Positions 31,518 through 40,360 of a stretch of 64,000 nucleotides of DNA are shown one piece after another. The DNA is from Paenibacillus glycinis (GTDB taxonomy: Bacteria > Bacillota > Bacilli > Paenibacillales > Paenibacillaceae): positions 124,001-188,000 of the forward strand of contig NZ_JAAAMV010000023.1 in assembly GCF_009909185.1 (NCBI RefSeq). Direction: 5' to 3'. A program made the position numbers and the translations under genes. Within the stretch, counting starts at the first letter, position 1, and each line of letters opens with the position of its first letter. The notes beneath the pieces are model-generated. The model ran no database searches. It was given only the letters and a program-made list of their open reading frames with translations, and was not told the DNA's origin.

Positions 31518-32591
31518 CTAATTGCTGCCGCAGGACGATCCGCCGCCGCAGGAAGATCCGCTGCTACATGAGGATCCGCCGCTGCCGCCGTCGCCGCCGC
31601 CGCAGGAGGAGCTGCCGCCGTCCGGCGAACCGTCTCCGCCCCCGCCGCCGTCCGTCCCGCCATCGCCAGTGCAGCTGTATGAACCGCCGCAAGCGCTGTC
31701 GTTATTTCGGCGCTCCTCTTCCGTTTGCAACCCGTCCATCTGCGACCGGAATTGGTCTTCCGAGCCCCAGGAGTAGTAGAAAAGCCCGGCCGACATCATC
31801 CCCGTCAGCATCGCGGGCGACGACCAGTCGTCCCCGCTGCCGTTGTTCGTCAACGGTTCGTTCCGCGAGGCCGCCAGCCTTCTGCCCCGTTCGATCAGAT
31901 AGTCGACCGTCGCGTTCAAGTCCGGGAACAGCCCCGCGGAGCGCGCGTTGAACCGCGCATTGCGCAGCGCTTCCGCGCCGTGCGTCTCCAGCTCGAGCAT
32001 GAGCTCGCGCGGCATCGGGGTCCGGTAGAACGCCCCCCACAGCCCGGCGCTTCCCGAAGCCGGCAGAAACAGCTCGCCGTACACCCAATCGAACAACGCC
32101 CGTTCGCCCGGACTCGGCTTCGAATCCGGCGCGTGCGGCGCATGATGGATGAGCTGCCCGCAAAACGTTTTGCAGAACTCCTCGTACTCCCTCGTAAACA
32201 TCAGCATTTCGTGCCAGACCTCGTCGACCCGCTCGCTGTACATGGGCACCCCGCGCAGGACGCCGCACAAGAGAAAATAACGCTTCAGCTCGAACCAGCG
32301 CCACTGCCATTCGACATCGCGCATGTTCGGCGCTTGGCGAAGGACCCGGTCTCTGACGCGCGTCTCGAAATCCGCCGTAAGCGCCGCTTCCAAGCGTTCC
32401 GCGGCGGGCCTGGCCGGGTGGCCGGCAGGTACGCCGAGGCACTCGGGAGGCGTGCGCGGCGGCGCGGACGGACGGCGGATGTTCGCGCGTCCGCCGTTTC
32501 CGCGGACGGCGCCCGGGCCGCCTTTGGGCTTCGCGAGATTAAACAGGACGGCGACGGTGATAACGATGATGACGATCGCAAAGAGAGGCAT
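31518..32591 (-). CDS. Membrane-anchored GRDP-like protein with Gly/Ser/Cys-rich tail
   Basis: 357 residues. An N-terminal helix (MPLFAIVIIVITVAVLFNLA) is followed by a basic linker and a globular part. The motif VDEVWHEMLMFTREYEEFC (122-140), with FCGQLIHHAPH after it, matches the glycine-rich-domain-containing-protein-like family (PF07173/DUF1399 pattern: VDxxWHxxxxxTxxYxxFC...HH). The last 60 residues are Gly/Ser/Asp-rich with six cysteines in CGGG/SSC repeats. The family's function is unknown. It stands alone with its own promoter at the edge of the accessory block. Confidence 0.78.
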   Translation of the reverse strand: MPLFAIVIIVITVAVLFNLAKPKGGPGAVRGNGGRANIRRPSAPPRTPPECLGVPAGHPARPAAERLEAALTADFETRVRDRVLRQAPNMRDVEWQWRWFELKRYFLLCGVLRGVPMYSERVDEVWHEMLMFTREYEEFCKTFCGQLIHHAPHAPDSKPSPGERALFDWVYGELFLPASGSAGLWGAFYRTPMPRELMLELETHGAEALRNARFNARSAGLFPDLNATVDYLIERGRRLAASRNEPLTNNGSGDDWSSPAMLTGMMSAGLFYYSWGSEDQFRSQMDGLQTEEERRNNDSACGGSYSCTGDGGTDGGGGGDGSPDGGSSSCGGGDGGSGGSSCSSGSSCGGGSSCGSN

Positions 32592-32626
32592 TCGGATGGC
32601 ACCCCTTTATGAAATATGTATCTCCA

Positions 32627-32654
32627 TCATAGCATGCCGGACAACGCTTCCAAG
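32627..32654 (-). promoter_or_regulatory. Candidate promoter of the GRDP-like gene
   Basis: On the minus strand TTGGAA (32649-32654), 16 bp, TATGAT (32627-32632), 35 bp upstream of the ATG at 32591. Confidence 0.55.
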
Positions 32655-32731
32655 CGGTTTTGAGGAAAAATTAACCTCGGGCGAGCAGGCCCGAGTTGCG
32701 CCGTCCGGCGGAAGAGTCCGTCCCTGATATT

Positions 32732-32785
32732 AAAAGAACCCCTTCGGACAGGCGACGCTGTTCGCGCGCCTCCCGAAAGGGTTCC
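32732..32785 (-). terminator. Terminator of the LacI-controlled sugar operon
   Basis: On the minus strand GGAACCCTTTCGG pairs with CCGAAGGGGTTC around a GC-rich inner part, followed by four T residues, 45 bp after the isomerase stop. Confidence 0.82.
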
Positions 32786-32829
32786 GCTTGCAAATGCCCG
32801 TTCCGTGGAACGCGCGGTCGAACATTCAT

Positions 32830-33621
32830 TCATCCCCGCAGCAGCAGCCGGTTCATGTAATCCACCGTAAACCGGACGCCTTGGTCGCCCAGCTCGCCCT
32901 TCCACGTATCGGAATGCGGCTCGATGCTCAGGCCGCCCGCGTAGCCGACGCCGTACAGAATCGCCATGAACGTGCCCCAATCGGTCTGATCGAGTCCGGC
33001 CGGCGGATCGTCGAAGCGCTTGCCGTCGATAATCACCGAGCCTTTGATGTGGACGTGGAGGAACCGGTGGCCCCAGTCCGCCATTTCCTTCAAATAATTT
33101 TGTCCCGCGTACCGGGCATGGGACGGATCATACTTGATGCCGAGCTCCGGCAGATGGCCGTGAATGAGCTTCCAGGCCGTTTCATCAACGATGTAGCTGT
33201 TCCAATGGCAGTTATACGTCGCGATGCGAACGCCGCGCGCGCGGCCGTAATCGAGCAGCAGCGTGAAGAAGGCGATCGAGGCGCGCGCGTTCTCGTAGTA
33301 CGACAGCTCCTCGACGTAGTTGGCGCCGCAGACGAACACCGGGCAGCCCAGCTCTTGGCAGGCATCGATCAGCATATATGCCGCTTGAAGCTCTTCTTCG
33401 ATGATGCTGCCGTCCTTCGCGATTCTGTCCGAGCCCCAGCGGCCGATCGATCCCACTCCGACGCCCGTCCGCGCGCCCGCCGCTTTCAGCTCGGGAACGG
33501 CCGCTGCGAATTCGCCCGCCGGCGTGCCGACGTTGATGCAAAATTCCAAGAACGATAAGCCGAGGCCCGCGGCGTAGTCGAAGCTTTCCGCCTTCGGATC
33601 GGCGATGATGCCTAGTTTCAT
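32830..33621 (-). CDS. Sugar phosphate isomerase/epimerase family TIM-barrel protein
   Basis: 263 residues of the xylose-isomerase-like TIM barrel (AP endonuclease 2 superfamily). Metal-site segments are GIKYDPSHARYAG, FLHVHIKGS and LSIEPHSDTW. The N-terminus MKLGIIADPKAESFDYAAGLGLSFLEF is the typical first beta/alpha unit. Last gene of the sugar operon, 67 bp after the glycoside hydrolase, with a terminator downstream. It probably isomerises or epimerises a sugar released by that hydrolase; substrate not identifiable. Confidence 0.87.
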   Translation of the reverse strand: MKLGIIADPKAESFDYAAGLGLSFLEFCINVGTPAGEFAAAVPELKAAGARTGVGVGSIGRWGSDRIAKDGSIIEEELQAAYMLIDACQELGCPVFVCGANYVEELSYYENARASIAFFTLLLDYGRARGVRIATYNCHWNSYIVDETAWKLIHGHLPELGIKYDPSHARYAGQNYLKEMADWGHRFLHVHIKGSVIIDGKRFDDPPAGLDQTDWGTFMAILYGVGYAGGLSIEPHSDTWKGELGDQGVRFTVDYMNRLLLRG

Positions 33622-33688
33622 GTTCGTTATTCCTCCATTCGATTTTCAACTCGCGCCAATGCGCGCCAGCCGCTCATGCAGCCGGCCT

Positions 33689-36052
33689 CTATTCATTTCG
33701 ACGAATCAGTACCTCATGCCTGCCCGCATCGGCAATCCGGAAGAGCGCCGATCCGTCTTCCCGTACGGCCGAAGGCGAAGCCGCTTGCCCGTCGATCGTG
33801 ACTTCCGCTTCCGCGGACGCGGCCAGATCGAGCATGACCGACCACCCCGCCCGCTCGAGCTCGAATCGAATGGCATCCGCCTTCCCTTCTTCCGCGCGGG
33901 AGATCGCGAGACGAAGCGCGTTGCCGGCATCTCCCAGCCCAAGGGCCACCCGGTCCGCCGCGATGTCGTTCCACGCTTCCGGCAGCCTTGGACGAAGCGT
34001 CAGCGTCCGCTCGTGCGCCTTCGGCTGAATGCCGAACATCCGCGTGAGCATCGGCCATACGATGCCGTAGACCGTCCAAGCTTGGACGAAGCAGCCGTAG
34101 TCCGGCGACATCTCCGAGATGGAGCCCGGCAGGCGCATGTTGAAGGTGGACGCGATCAGGCGGATGAAGCGCAGCGATTCGTCCATCCGGTCGTAGCGGG
34201 CTTCCGCCATCGCCTGCACGCCCGTCGAGATCGTCATCATTTGATCCCGGTATAATCCGGAGAGATAAGTTCCCCACGGTCCCGTGAATTCGTCCGTGCC
34301 CATGCGGTCGAGCGCCCGGAGCGCCTTGCCGCGCGGAGCGAGTCCCGTCTCCATCGGCGTGTTGATGACCCAGTTCTTGAACAGCCAGCCCTGCTCGCGC
34401 TCCGGCTCCAGCCGTTCCATCTGCGCCTTCATCGCCTCCATGTCGGCGACGGCGCCCGCGGCGCCCATCGAACGGGCGCGTTCGATATAAACGTCGATGC
34501 GGCTCCTGACTTTGCCGACGGAGGCCATCGCGTCCGCGTACAATCCCTCTTCCTCCAGCCACAGCTCCGTATTGATCGTCTGGCCGAGACGATCCGCCAA
34601 TTCGGCGTATTGGACGGCTTGGCGCGGCTCGCCGAGCAGCTCGGCCATCCGTGAGCCCGCGTTCAGGGCCGACCAGGTGTACGCCGCGGTATCGATCAGC
34701 TCGACGTTGAGGCCTTCGATCTCGATGATGCCGTAGCCCTCCGGCAAGAGATCGCCGTCGGGATCCATGTCGCCGAGCAGCCACGCCAAGCCCTGCTTCA
34801 CGCCGGAATACATGCCCCGGAGAAAGGCCAGGTCCCCCGTCCATTGGAACACTTCCCATACGCATTGAATGAAATGCGCGGTCTCCTGGGTATTGCCGGG
34901 ATTCGCGACGAGGCCGCTGGTGGACAGTTCGTGGATGATCCTGCCGTTGCCGTTCTCCGCTTCGGAGGCGTCGCGGATCAGCTCCAGCGTCTCCTGCGCC
35001 ATCGCGAGCCCGCCCACCGGCAGCAGGCCGAGCAGCGTATAGCTGTTGTCGCAGCCGAACCACCACGGATATTCCGGATGGCCGGCTCCCATGCCGCGAC
35101 CGATCCCCGGCACGTCCCGCACGAACCAATCGTTATGGAATTTAACCCAATTGAACACATGCTGCAGCTGCTTGTCCGGGATGGTCAGCACGGTCTGCGC
35201 GGCGATCCCCTCGTAGCGGCGGCATTTCTCGTCCCATAACCGGGCATGATGGTCCGCCAGCTTCCGATAGGCGAGCTTCGCCTCTTCTTCCGAGCTGCAG
35301 GAGCCCGCGACGAAGAAACGAATCTCGCTCTCCCCGCCCGCCGGCACGGCGACCGCGCGATACGCCAGCTCGCCGCCGACGCCTCTGCCCGCCGTCCAAT
35401 GCGGGCCGAACAGTTCGCGGTCGACCGCGCCCGAATCGAAGCCGCGGTCGGCGCCTACGGCGACATGCCACGGATTCGCGGAGTCGCGCGCCAGAAACAG
35501 CCCCTCTTCCCGGGATAGGCGCCCCTCGTCGAAGCCGTCGACGATTCCCTTGCCCTCCGAGAACCATACCGGACTGAGGTCCGTTCTCGCCAGGAAACGA
35601 AGATCAAGCGCCCGGTCCGTGCCGCCGGTATCGCGCAAAATGTAGCTGACGACCAACCCTTCGACGTCGTCCGGGCAAAACTGGCGGCGCGTGACTTCAA
35701 GCCGCAGCGACGGAAGCGCGTAGCGATGCTCGTTGAAGAACGGATAATTATGAAAGCTGTCCGCTTCCGTCAGCCATTGGCCGTCGGCCTCCGATACGGA
35801 ACCGCTGTCCGCGATCCGGAGCCAGAAGCCGTCCAGCAGCTTGATAGGATGCAGCCAAAGCCCGCCCATCTCGTGCTTGACGTGATGGCCGAAGTCGGGG
35901 AAGCCCCCGTTCTGGCTGCCGATCAGATAGGTCCGGTTGCCGGGCGTGATATAAAGGTCCTTCCAGGATAGGCCGCGCGTCTCCCGCGACTCGCGATAAG
36001 CCTCGAGAACCGGCCCTGCGTCCAGTTTCGTCATTTCAACCTTTGCGGTCAT
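33689..36052 (-). CDS. Glycoside hydrolase, glycogen-debranching-like (alpha/alpha)6 barrel
   Basis: 787 residues, no signal peptide, so cytoplasmic. The N-terminal third is a beta-rich domain (LYITPGNRTYLIGSQNGGF); the second half is an (alpha/alpha)6 toroid with HPEYPWWFGCDNSYTLLG, MDPDGDLLPEGYGIIE and LIDTAAYTWSALNAG, as in amylo-alpha-1,6-glucosidase and GH63/GH78-type enzymes. The exact family and bond cannot be fixed. SD TAGGAGG; 12 bp after the spermidine-synthase-like gene. It likely acts on an oligosaccharide imported by the ABC transporter of the same operon. Confidence 0.8.
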   Translation of the reverse strand: MTAKVEMTKLDAGPVLEAYRESRETRGLSWKDLYITPGNRTYLIGSQNGGFPDFGHHVKHEMGGLWLHPIKLLDGFWLRIADSGSVSEADGQWLTEADSFHNYPFFNEHRYALPSLRLEVTRRQFCPDDVEGLVVSYILRDTGGTDRALDLRFLARTDLSPVWFSEGKGIVDGFDEGRLSREEGLFLARDSANPWHVAVGADRGFDSGAVDRELFGPHWTAGRGVGGELAYRAVAVPAGGESEIRFFVAGSCSSEEEAKLAYRKLADHHARLWDEKCRRYEGIAAQTVLTIPDKQLQHVFNWVKFHNDWFVRDVPGIGRGMGAGHPEYPWWFGCDNSYTLLGLLPVGGLAMAQETLELIRDASEAENGNGRIIHELSTSGLVANPGNTQETAHFIQCVWEVFQWTGDLAFLRGMYSGVKQGLAWLLGDMDPDGDLLPEGYGIIEIEGLNVELIDTAAYTWSALNAGSRMAELLGEPRQAVQYAELADRLGQTINTELWLEEEGLYADAMASVGKVRSRIDVYIERARSMGAAGAVADMEAMKAQMERLEPEREQGWLFKNWVINTPMETGLAPRGKALRALDRMGTDEFTGPWGTYLSGLYRDQMMTISTGVQAMAEARYDRMDESLRFIRLIASTFNMRLPGSISEMSPDYGCFVQAWTVYGIVWPMLTRMFGIQPKAHERTLTLRPRLPEAWNDIAADRVALGLGDAGNALRLAISRAEEGKADAIRFELERAGWSVMLDLAASAEAEVTIDGQAASPSAVREDGSALFRIADAGRHEVLIRRNE

Positions 36053-36064
36053 ACGTCCTGCCTC

Positions 36065-38437
36065 CTAAGTCGTTCGATATCTTGTTACGGCGAGAAGGGC
36101 ATAGCATGCGCAGCCCATGATCAACGCGGCGCTGAGCCCCGAGGCGATGGAGGCCGCTACGGCCAGCCAGGAGCCCCAGACGCCGGCAATGCCGTTCAGC
36201 GCGAAATAAAACGGCGCGCTTCCCGGGACGCGCCGGTCTTCCGACTGAAGCCCGGCCGGCAGCGGGATGCCGAGCACCACGCCATATACGAACATGACGG
36301 TTCCGATAACCGCCAGACGGCCGCCTTGCCCGAGCGCCATAAGGCCGTCCCCCGCGGCCGCCTGAAGCGCGAGCAGCCCGGCGGTCAGCGCGATGACGGC
36401 GACTGCCGCCGCGAGCGGCTTGACGGCCCGGCGCCCGGCGAGCCGGCTGCCGAGCGTGCCCCCGAGCAGCATCGGGACGATGACGATCAGCGCGGCGAGC
36501 GCGGGCGTGCCGGAGTAGGCCAGGCTTTTCTGGATCCAAACGGTCTGGATGCTCATGTAGCCGATTCCGATCAACCCGTAGTACGCCCAAGCGCCAAGAC
36601 GCTTGCCCGGTCCTCCGGCTGGTGCGCCGTACCTCCAAACAAGCAGGAAGAACGATAGGGTAAGCGCCGCGATCGCGATGAGCCATTGCCGCAAGGCGGC
36701 CGGCAGCGATTCCTCCACCAGGAAGAAGAACGGTTTGTCATCCGTCGTCGGGTAGACCTTGTACTCGGAATCGCGGACGAACGCGTCGAACGGCGTCCGG
36801 CCGTCCAGCAAGGGCCGCAGCAGCTGCTCGTCGGACCCGGGAAGAAACAGCGCCTGCAGGCCCAGCGACCGGGCGCCCGCCCGCAGCAGGTCAAGCTGGC
36901 CGGCCGCAAGCGGCGATTTCTGGATCACGCTCAGCGTCAGATCGGGCGCGGACGAGCCTTCGGGAGCCAGCAGCAGCGTGGTATGCTTCGCGGCTTCCCG
37001 CGGCGGGACGCCGCCGCCCGCGCGCATGAGCGCGTCGAACCCCGTATAGTACGCCCGCAGGCCTTCGATGCCTTGATGCGAGATCACGATGATTCGGCCG
37101 TCCGGCGTCAGCCGCTCCAGATACGTCCGGAACGCCTCGCGGGTAAACGCGTAATTCTCGGACAGCGCCTGGCCGCCCACGCCGCCCACCTGCGAATAGA
37201 CAAGGTCGAGCACGATCAGGTCGTACGATTCGCCGCTGCGCTCCAGCACGCCGCGCCCGTCGCCGACGACCGTATGAACGCCCGGGCGGTCGAGGATACC
37301 GCCGTTGTAGTCGGCCATCGATCGCACCGCGCTCACAAGCCCGGGGCTCAGCTCGACGGCGGTAATGTCCTTGGCGCCCGCCATCAGGGCATACAAAATG
37401 TCGCGTCCGCCGCCGGCCCCGACGATAATGGCTTTATCCGCCTTCCCCGCCGCGAACGGCAAAAACTCGATATCGCGCGCGAGCTCGCCCATCTGGCTCA
37501 GATCGCCGCCGAATTTGTACATGTAGCTGCCTGCGCCGCCGTCCACGAACATGATTCGCCGGCGGTCGTCGGAGGTGGCGACGGCGTCCGTGCGGGCGAA
37601 GCTGTCCCAGTCCGTGCGCAGGATCCGCGAGGCCGGGTCCGCGGCCAACGTGCCGACGATCGTCTTGTCCGGGGCGGCGCCCCTCATGCCCGCATAATCC
37701 AGCCGCCAGACGTCTGCGGACGATGCCGGCCAGACGATCGCCCCGGCGATAATGGCAAGCGCCAAGCCGCCGATGGAACGAAGCCGCTTGCGCGGCGAGT
37801 AGCCGGCGCCCGCGCCGCGCGCTTCGGCATGCATTCCGTCGCCTGCTTCCGCGTTCGCCGCGCCGGGCGCCAGGAACAGTACCGCGCCGGCCGCAAAGCA
37901 TGGCGCCGACAACGCGAACACGGCCGCGAAGCCGCCGAAGCGCTCCAGCAGCGCATACCCGAGGAGCGCGCCGAGCGAAGCGCCGAGCAGGTCGGCCGCA
38001 TAGATCCGCGGCGCGGACGCGGCGCCGCTGCCGAGCGCCTTCCCCATCACCCAGCCGAAGAGCGCGAAGGGGATCGTGCCGAGCAGCGCGTACAACGCGA
38101 GCTGGTGGACGTACGGAAACTTGGCGAGCGCGAAGCTGAGCAACGCGATGAACAGACCGGCGGCCGCGCTTACCCAGCCGGCCGTCGACAGGTCCGCGTC
38201 CGCGGCAGCCTGGCCGGCCCTGCGCTTCCCGCCGGCCGCCGCGCGCGGCTTCGTCCGGTATGCGGCAAAGGCGCCCGCGCCGATGCCGAACACCGCGAGC
38301 GACACGACGAGCGAGACGTAGTGGTACTGCAGCAACACGCCGTACACGCTGGTCAGCGCGATTTCCAGCCCCAGCAGCGAAGCCGACATCAGTCCCACGC
38401 CCAAGCTCCAGCAGGCGCTTCTCGTAAGCTTGTTCAT
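36065..38437 (-). CDS. Polytopic membrane protein with spermidine-synthase-like methyltransferase domain
   Basis: 790 residues. About six N-terminal helices (LLGLEIALTSVYGVLLQYHYVSLVVS) precede a soluble Rossmann domain near the middle: IIVGAGGGRDILYALMAG (SAM loop), ITAVELSPGLV and YDLIVLDLVYSQVGG. Six or more further helices follow. This helix-SpeE-helix layout is known from bacterial 'spermidine synthase-like' membrane proteins whose substrates are mostly unknown. It is 4 bp after a sugar ABC permease and 12 bp before the glycoside hydrolase, which is an unexpected place. The Ala/Gly-rich loops are strongly GC-biased. Confidence 0.82.
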   Translation of the reverse strand: MNKLTRSACWSLGVGLMSASLLGLEIALTSVYGVLLQYHYVSLVVSLAVFGIGAGAFAAYRTKPRAAAGGKRRAGQAAADADLSTAGWVSAAAGLFIALLSFALAKFPYVHQLALYALLGTIPFALFGWVMGKALGSGAASAPRIYAADLLGASLGALLGYALLERFGGFAAVFALSAPCFAAGAVLFLAPGAANAEAGDGMHAEARGAGAGYSPRKRLRSIGGLALAIIAGAIVWPASSADVWRLDYAGMRGAAPDKTIVGTLAADPASRILRTDWDSFARTDAVATSDDRRRIMFVDGGAGSYMYKFGGDLSQMGELARDIEFLPFAAGKADKAIIVGAGGGRDILYALMAGAKDITAVELSPGLVSAVRSMADYNGGILDRPGVHTVVGDGRGVLERSGESYDLIVLDLVYSQVGGVGGQALSENYAFTREAFRTYLERLTPDGRIIVISHQGIEGLRAYYTGFDALMRAGGGVPPREAAKHTTLLLAPEGSSAPDLTLSVIQKSPLAAGQLDLLRAGARSLGLQALFLPGSDEQLLRPLLDGRTPFDAFVRDSEYKVYPTTDDKPFFFLVEESLPAALRQWLIAIAALTLSFFLLVWRYGAPAGGPGKRLGAWAYYGLIGIGYMSIQTVWIQKSLAYSGTPALAALIVIVPMLLGGTLGSRLAGRRAVKPLAAAVAVIALTAGLLALQAAAGDGLMALGQGGRLAVIGTVMFVYGVVLGIPLPAGLQSEDRRVPGSAPFYFALNGIAGVWGSWLAVAASIASGLSAALIMGCACYALLAVTRYRTT

Positions 38438-38441
38438 GCGC

Positions 38442-39272
38442 TCATCCCTTCTGTCCGGTCAGCGTAATGCTCTCCACGAAATACTTCTGCCCGACGAAAT
38501 AAAAAATCAGCGAAGGCAGCATGGTCACGACGGAAGCGGCCATCAAGAAGTTCCATTGCACGTTGTTCTCGCTCTTGAAGAAATTGATCCCAAGCGCGAG
38601 CGTGTACAGGCCCGGCTTGTTCAAGTACAGCAGCGGACCCATGAAATCGTTCCATACCCCGTTGAATTGAAAAATCGCGACCGTGATGAGCGCGGGAACC
38701 GTGAGAGGAAGGATGACGCGCGCCAGAATGCCGAGCGTGCTCGCGCCGTCGATCTTGGCCGCCTCCTCCATCTCCGTCGGAATTCCCATGAAAAACTGCC
38801 GCAGCAGGAAGATGAAGAACGCGTTGCCGAAGAACGCCGGCACGATTAACGGGTAGAACGTGTTCATCCAGCCGAGCAACTGGAACAGGTAGAATACCGG
38901 AATCATCGTCACGGTGCCCGGAAGCATCATCGTGGACAGCATGACGATGAAGAGCAGGTTCTTGCCCTTCGCGCGAAATCGGGCGAAGCCGTAAGCCACG
39001 ACCGTGCAGGACGCCAGCGTGCCCAAGATCGTGCTCAACGTGATGATGACCGTATTGCCGAGCCATTTGCCGAACGGAAGCCCCGTGAAGGTTTCCACGT
39101 AGTTGTGCCATTTGATCGGACTCGGAATCCACCTGACCGGCACCTCGAACACCTGGAACGATTCCTTGAGCGAGGTCGACAGCATCCACGCGAACGGGAC
39201 GAGCATGACGAGCGAGCCGAGCACGAGAAGCGCGTACACGACCGTGGATTTGATCAGCTTGGCTTTGTTCAT
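38442..39272 (-). CDS. Carbohydrate ABC transporter permease (MalG type)
   Basis: 276 residues with six helices. The EAA loop (EMEEAAKIDGASTLGILARVILPLTVPAL) that contacts the ATPase is clear. The C-terminus VESITLTGQKG is the classic ending of CUT1-family MalG proteins. It lies 4 bp after the MalF-type permease. No ATPase gene is present; such CUT1 systems usually share an MsmX-type ATPase encoded elsewhere. Confidence 0.95.
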   Translation of the reverse strand: MNKAKLIKSTVVYALLVLGSLVMLVPFAWMLSTSLKESFQVFEVPVRWIPSPIKWHNYVETFTGLPFGKWLGNTVIITLSTILGTLASCTVVAYGFARFRAKGKNLLFIVMLSTMMLPGTVTMIPVFYLFQLLGWMNTFYPLIVPAFFGNAFFIFLLRQFFMGIPTEMEEAAKIDGASTLGILARVILPLTVPALITVAIFQFNGVWNDFMGPLLYLNKPGLYTLALGINFFKSENNVQWNFLMAASVVTMLPSLIFYFVGQKYFVESITLTGQKG

Positions 39273-39276
39273 GCCG

Positions 39277-40230
39277 TCACTTCCTCTCCCCTTCGTAATA
39301 CACCCACGCGTCCGACGATTTCACGACGACGAGCGTAAGCGCGAGAATGATCACGAACAGGAACCAGGCGAGCGCGGAAGCGTACCCCATGCTGAAGTTC
39401 TCGAACGCGTTCTGGAACAAGTAGTAGTTGAAGAACAAGGTGGAGTTCATCGGTCCGCCCTTCGTCATGACGTATGCTTGCCCGAAGGTCTGGAGCGCGC
39501 CGACGATGCCCATGACCAGATTGAAGAAGATCGTCGGCGTCAGCATGGGAACCGTCACGCCGCGAAATTTCTGCCAGGCGTTCGCCCCGTCGAGGTTCGC
39601 GGCTTCGTACAACGTCGGCGAGATGCCCTTCAGACCCGCGAGCCAAATGATCATGCCGCCTCCGATGCTCCACAAGCTCATGATGACGAGGGACGGCATC
39701 GCCCAATTGGGGTCGAAAATCCAGCCAGGGCCGGCGATGCCGAAATACCCGAGCACTGTATTTAATAATCCGATTTGCGGATTGAAAATCCACATCCATA
39801 GCACCATGACGGACACGCCGCTGACGACGGCCGGCATATAGAAGATCGTGCGGAATAAACGCATGCCCCATGCCGCCTGATTGAGCAGCAGCGCGAGCGC
39901 CAAGGAGAAGATCAGCCCGAGCGGGACGGAAAACACGGAATAGACGACCGTCACCTTTAGCGACTTCCAGAATAAAGGGTCCAGGCGGAGCGCTTTCTCA
40001 TAATTCTTGAAGCCGACGAATTTGGCCGGCGTCAGCAAATCCCACTTGGTCAAGCTGATGATGAACGACGCGATCATCGGGCCCAGCACGAAGACGAGAA
40101 AACCGATCAACCACGGGGAAATCAAGGCATAGAACCAGATGGCCTCCTTGCGTAAGGCGTTCATCCGGATCGTCTTGCGGATCGTGTCAGGTACGGCAGC
40201 TGCCGCTTGCTGTGACACCGGCTTGCTCAT
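39277..40230 (-). CDS. Carbohydrate ABC transporter permease (MalF type)
   Basis: 317 residues with six helices after a polar N-terminus. The EAA loop reads LYEAANLDGANAWQKFRGVTVPML, and FFNYYLFQNAFENFSMGYASALAWFLF is typical of CUT1 UgpA/MalF proteins. It pairs with the MalG-type permease 4 bp downstream. A 130-bp gap containing a GC-rich stem-loop separates it from the binding protein gene. Confidence 0.95.
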   Translation of the reverse strand: MSKPVSQQAAAAVPDTIRKTIRMNALRKEAIWFYALISPWLIGFLVFVLGPMIASFIISLTKWDLLTPAKFVGFKNYEKALRLDPLFWKSLKVTVVYSVFSVPLGLIFSLALALLLNQAAWGMRLFRTIFYMPAVVSGVSVMVLWMWIFNPQIGLLNTVLGYFGIAGPGWIFDPNWAMPSLVIMSLWSIGGGMIIWLAGLKGISPTLYEAANLDGANAWQKFRGVTVPMLTPTIFFNLVMGIVGALQTFGQAYVMTKGGPMNSTLFFNYYLFQNAFENFSMGYASALAWFLFVIILALTLVVVKSSDAWVYYEGERK

Positions 40231-40289
40231 TTCATCACCTCGGGGTTAGTTTGGCGGCTTCGCCCGAAGCGGCGCCGCCGGTTAAAGAA

Positions 40290-40321
40290 GGGGCGGACGA
40301 ACGCTTCGTCCGTCCGGCCCC
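40290..40321 (-). other. Intercistronic stem-loop between binding protein and permeases
   Basis: On the minus strand GGGGC...GGACGAA-GCG-TTCGTCC...GCCCC forms a strong hairpin without a T run. This is the usual place for a partial terminator or mRNA-stabilising element that lets the binding protein be made in excess. Confidence 0.65.
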
Positions 40322-40360
40322 GCGGTAGTTTGGCCGGCTTGCCTTTCTTGCCCGGCATCG

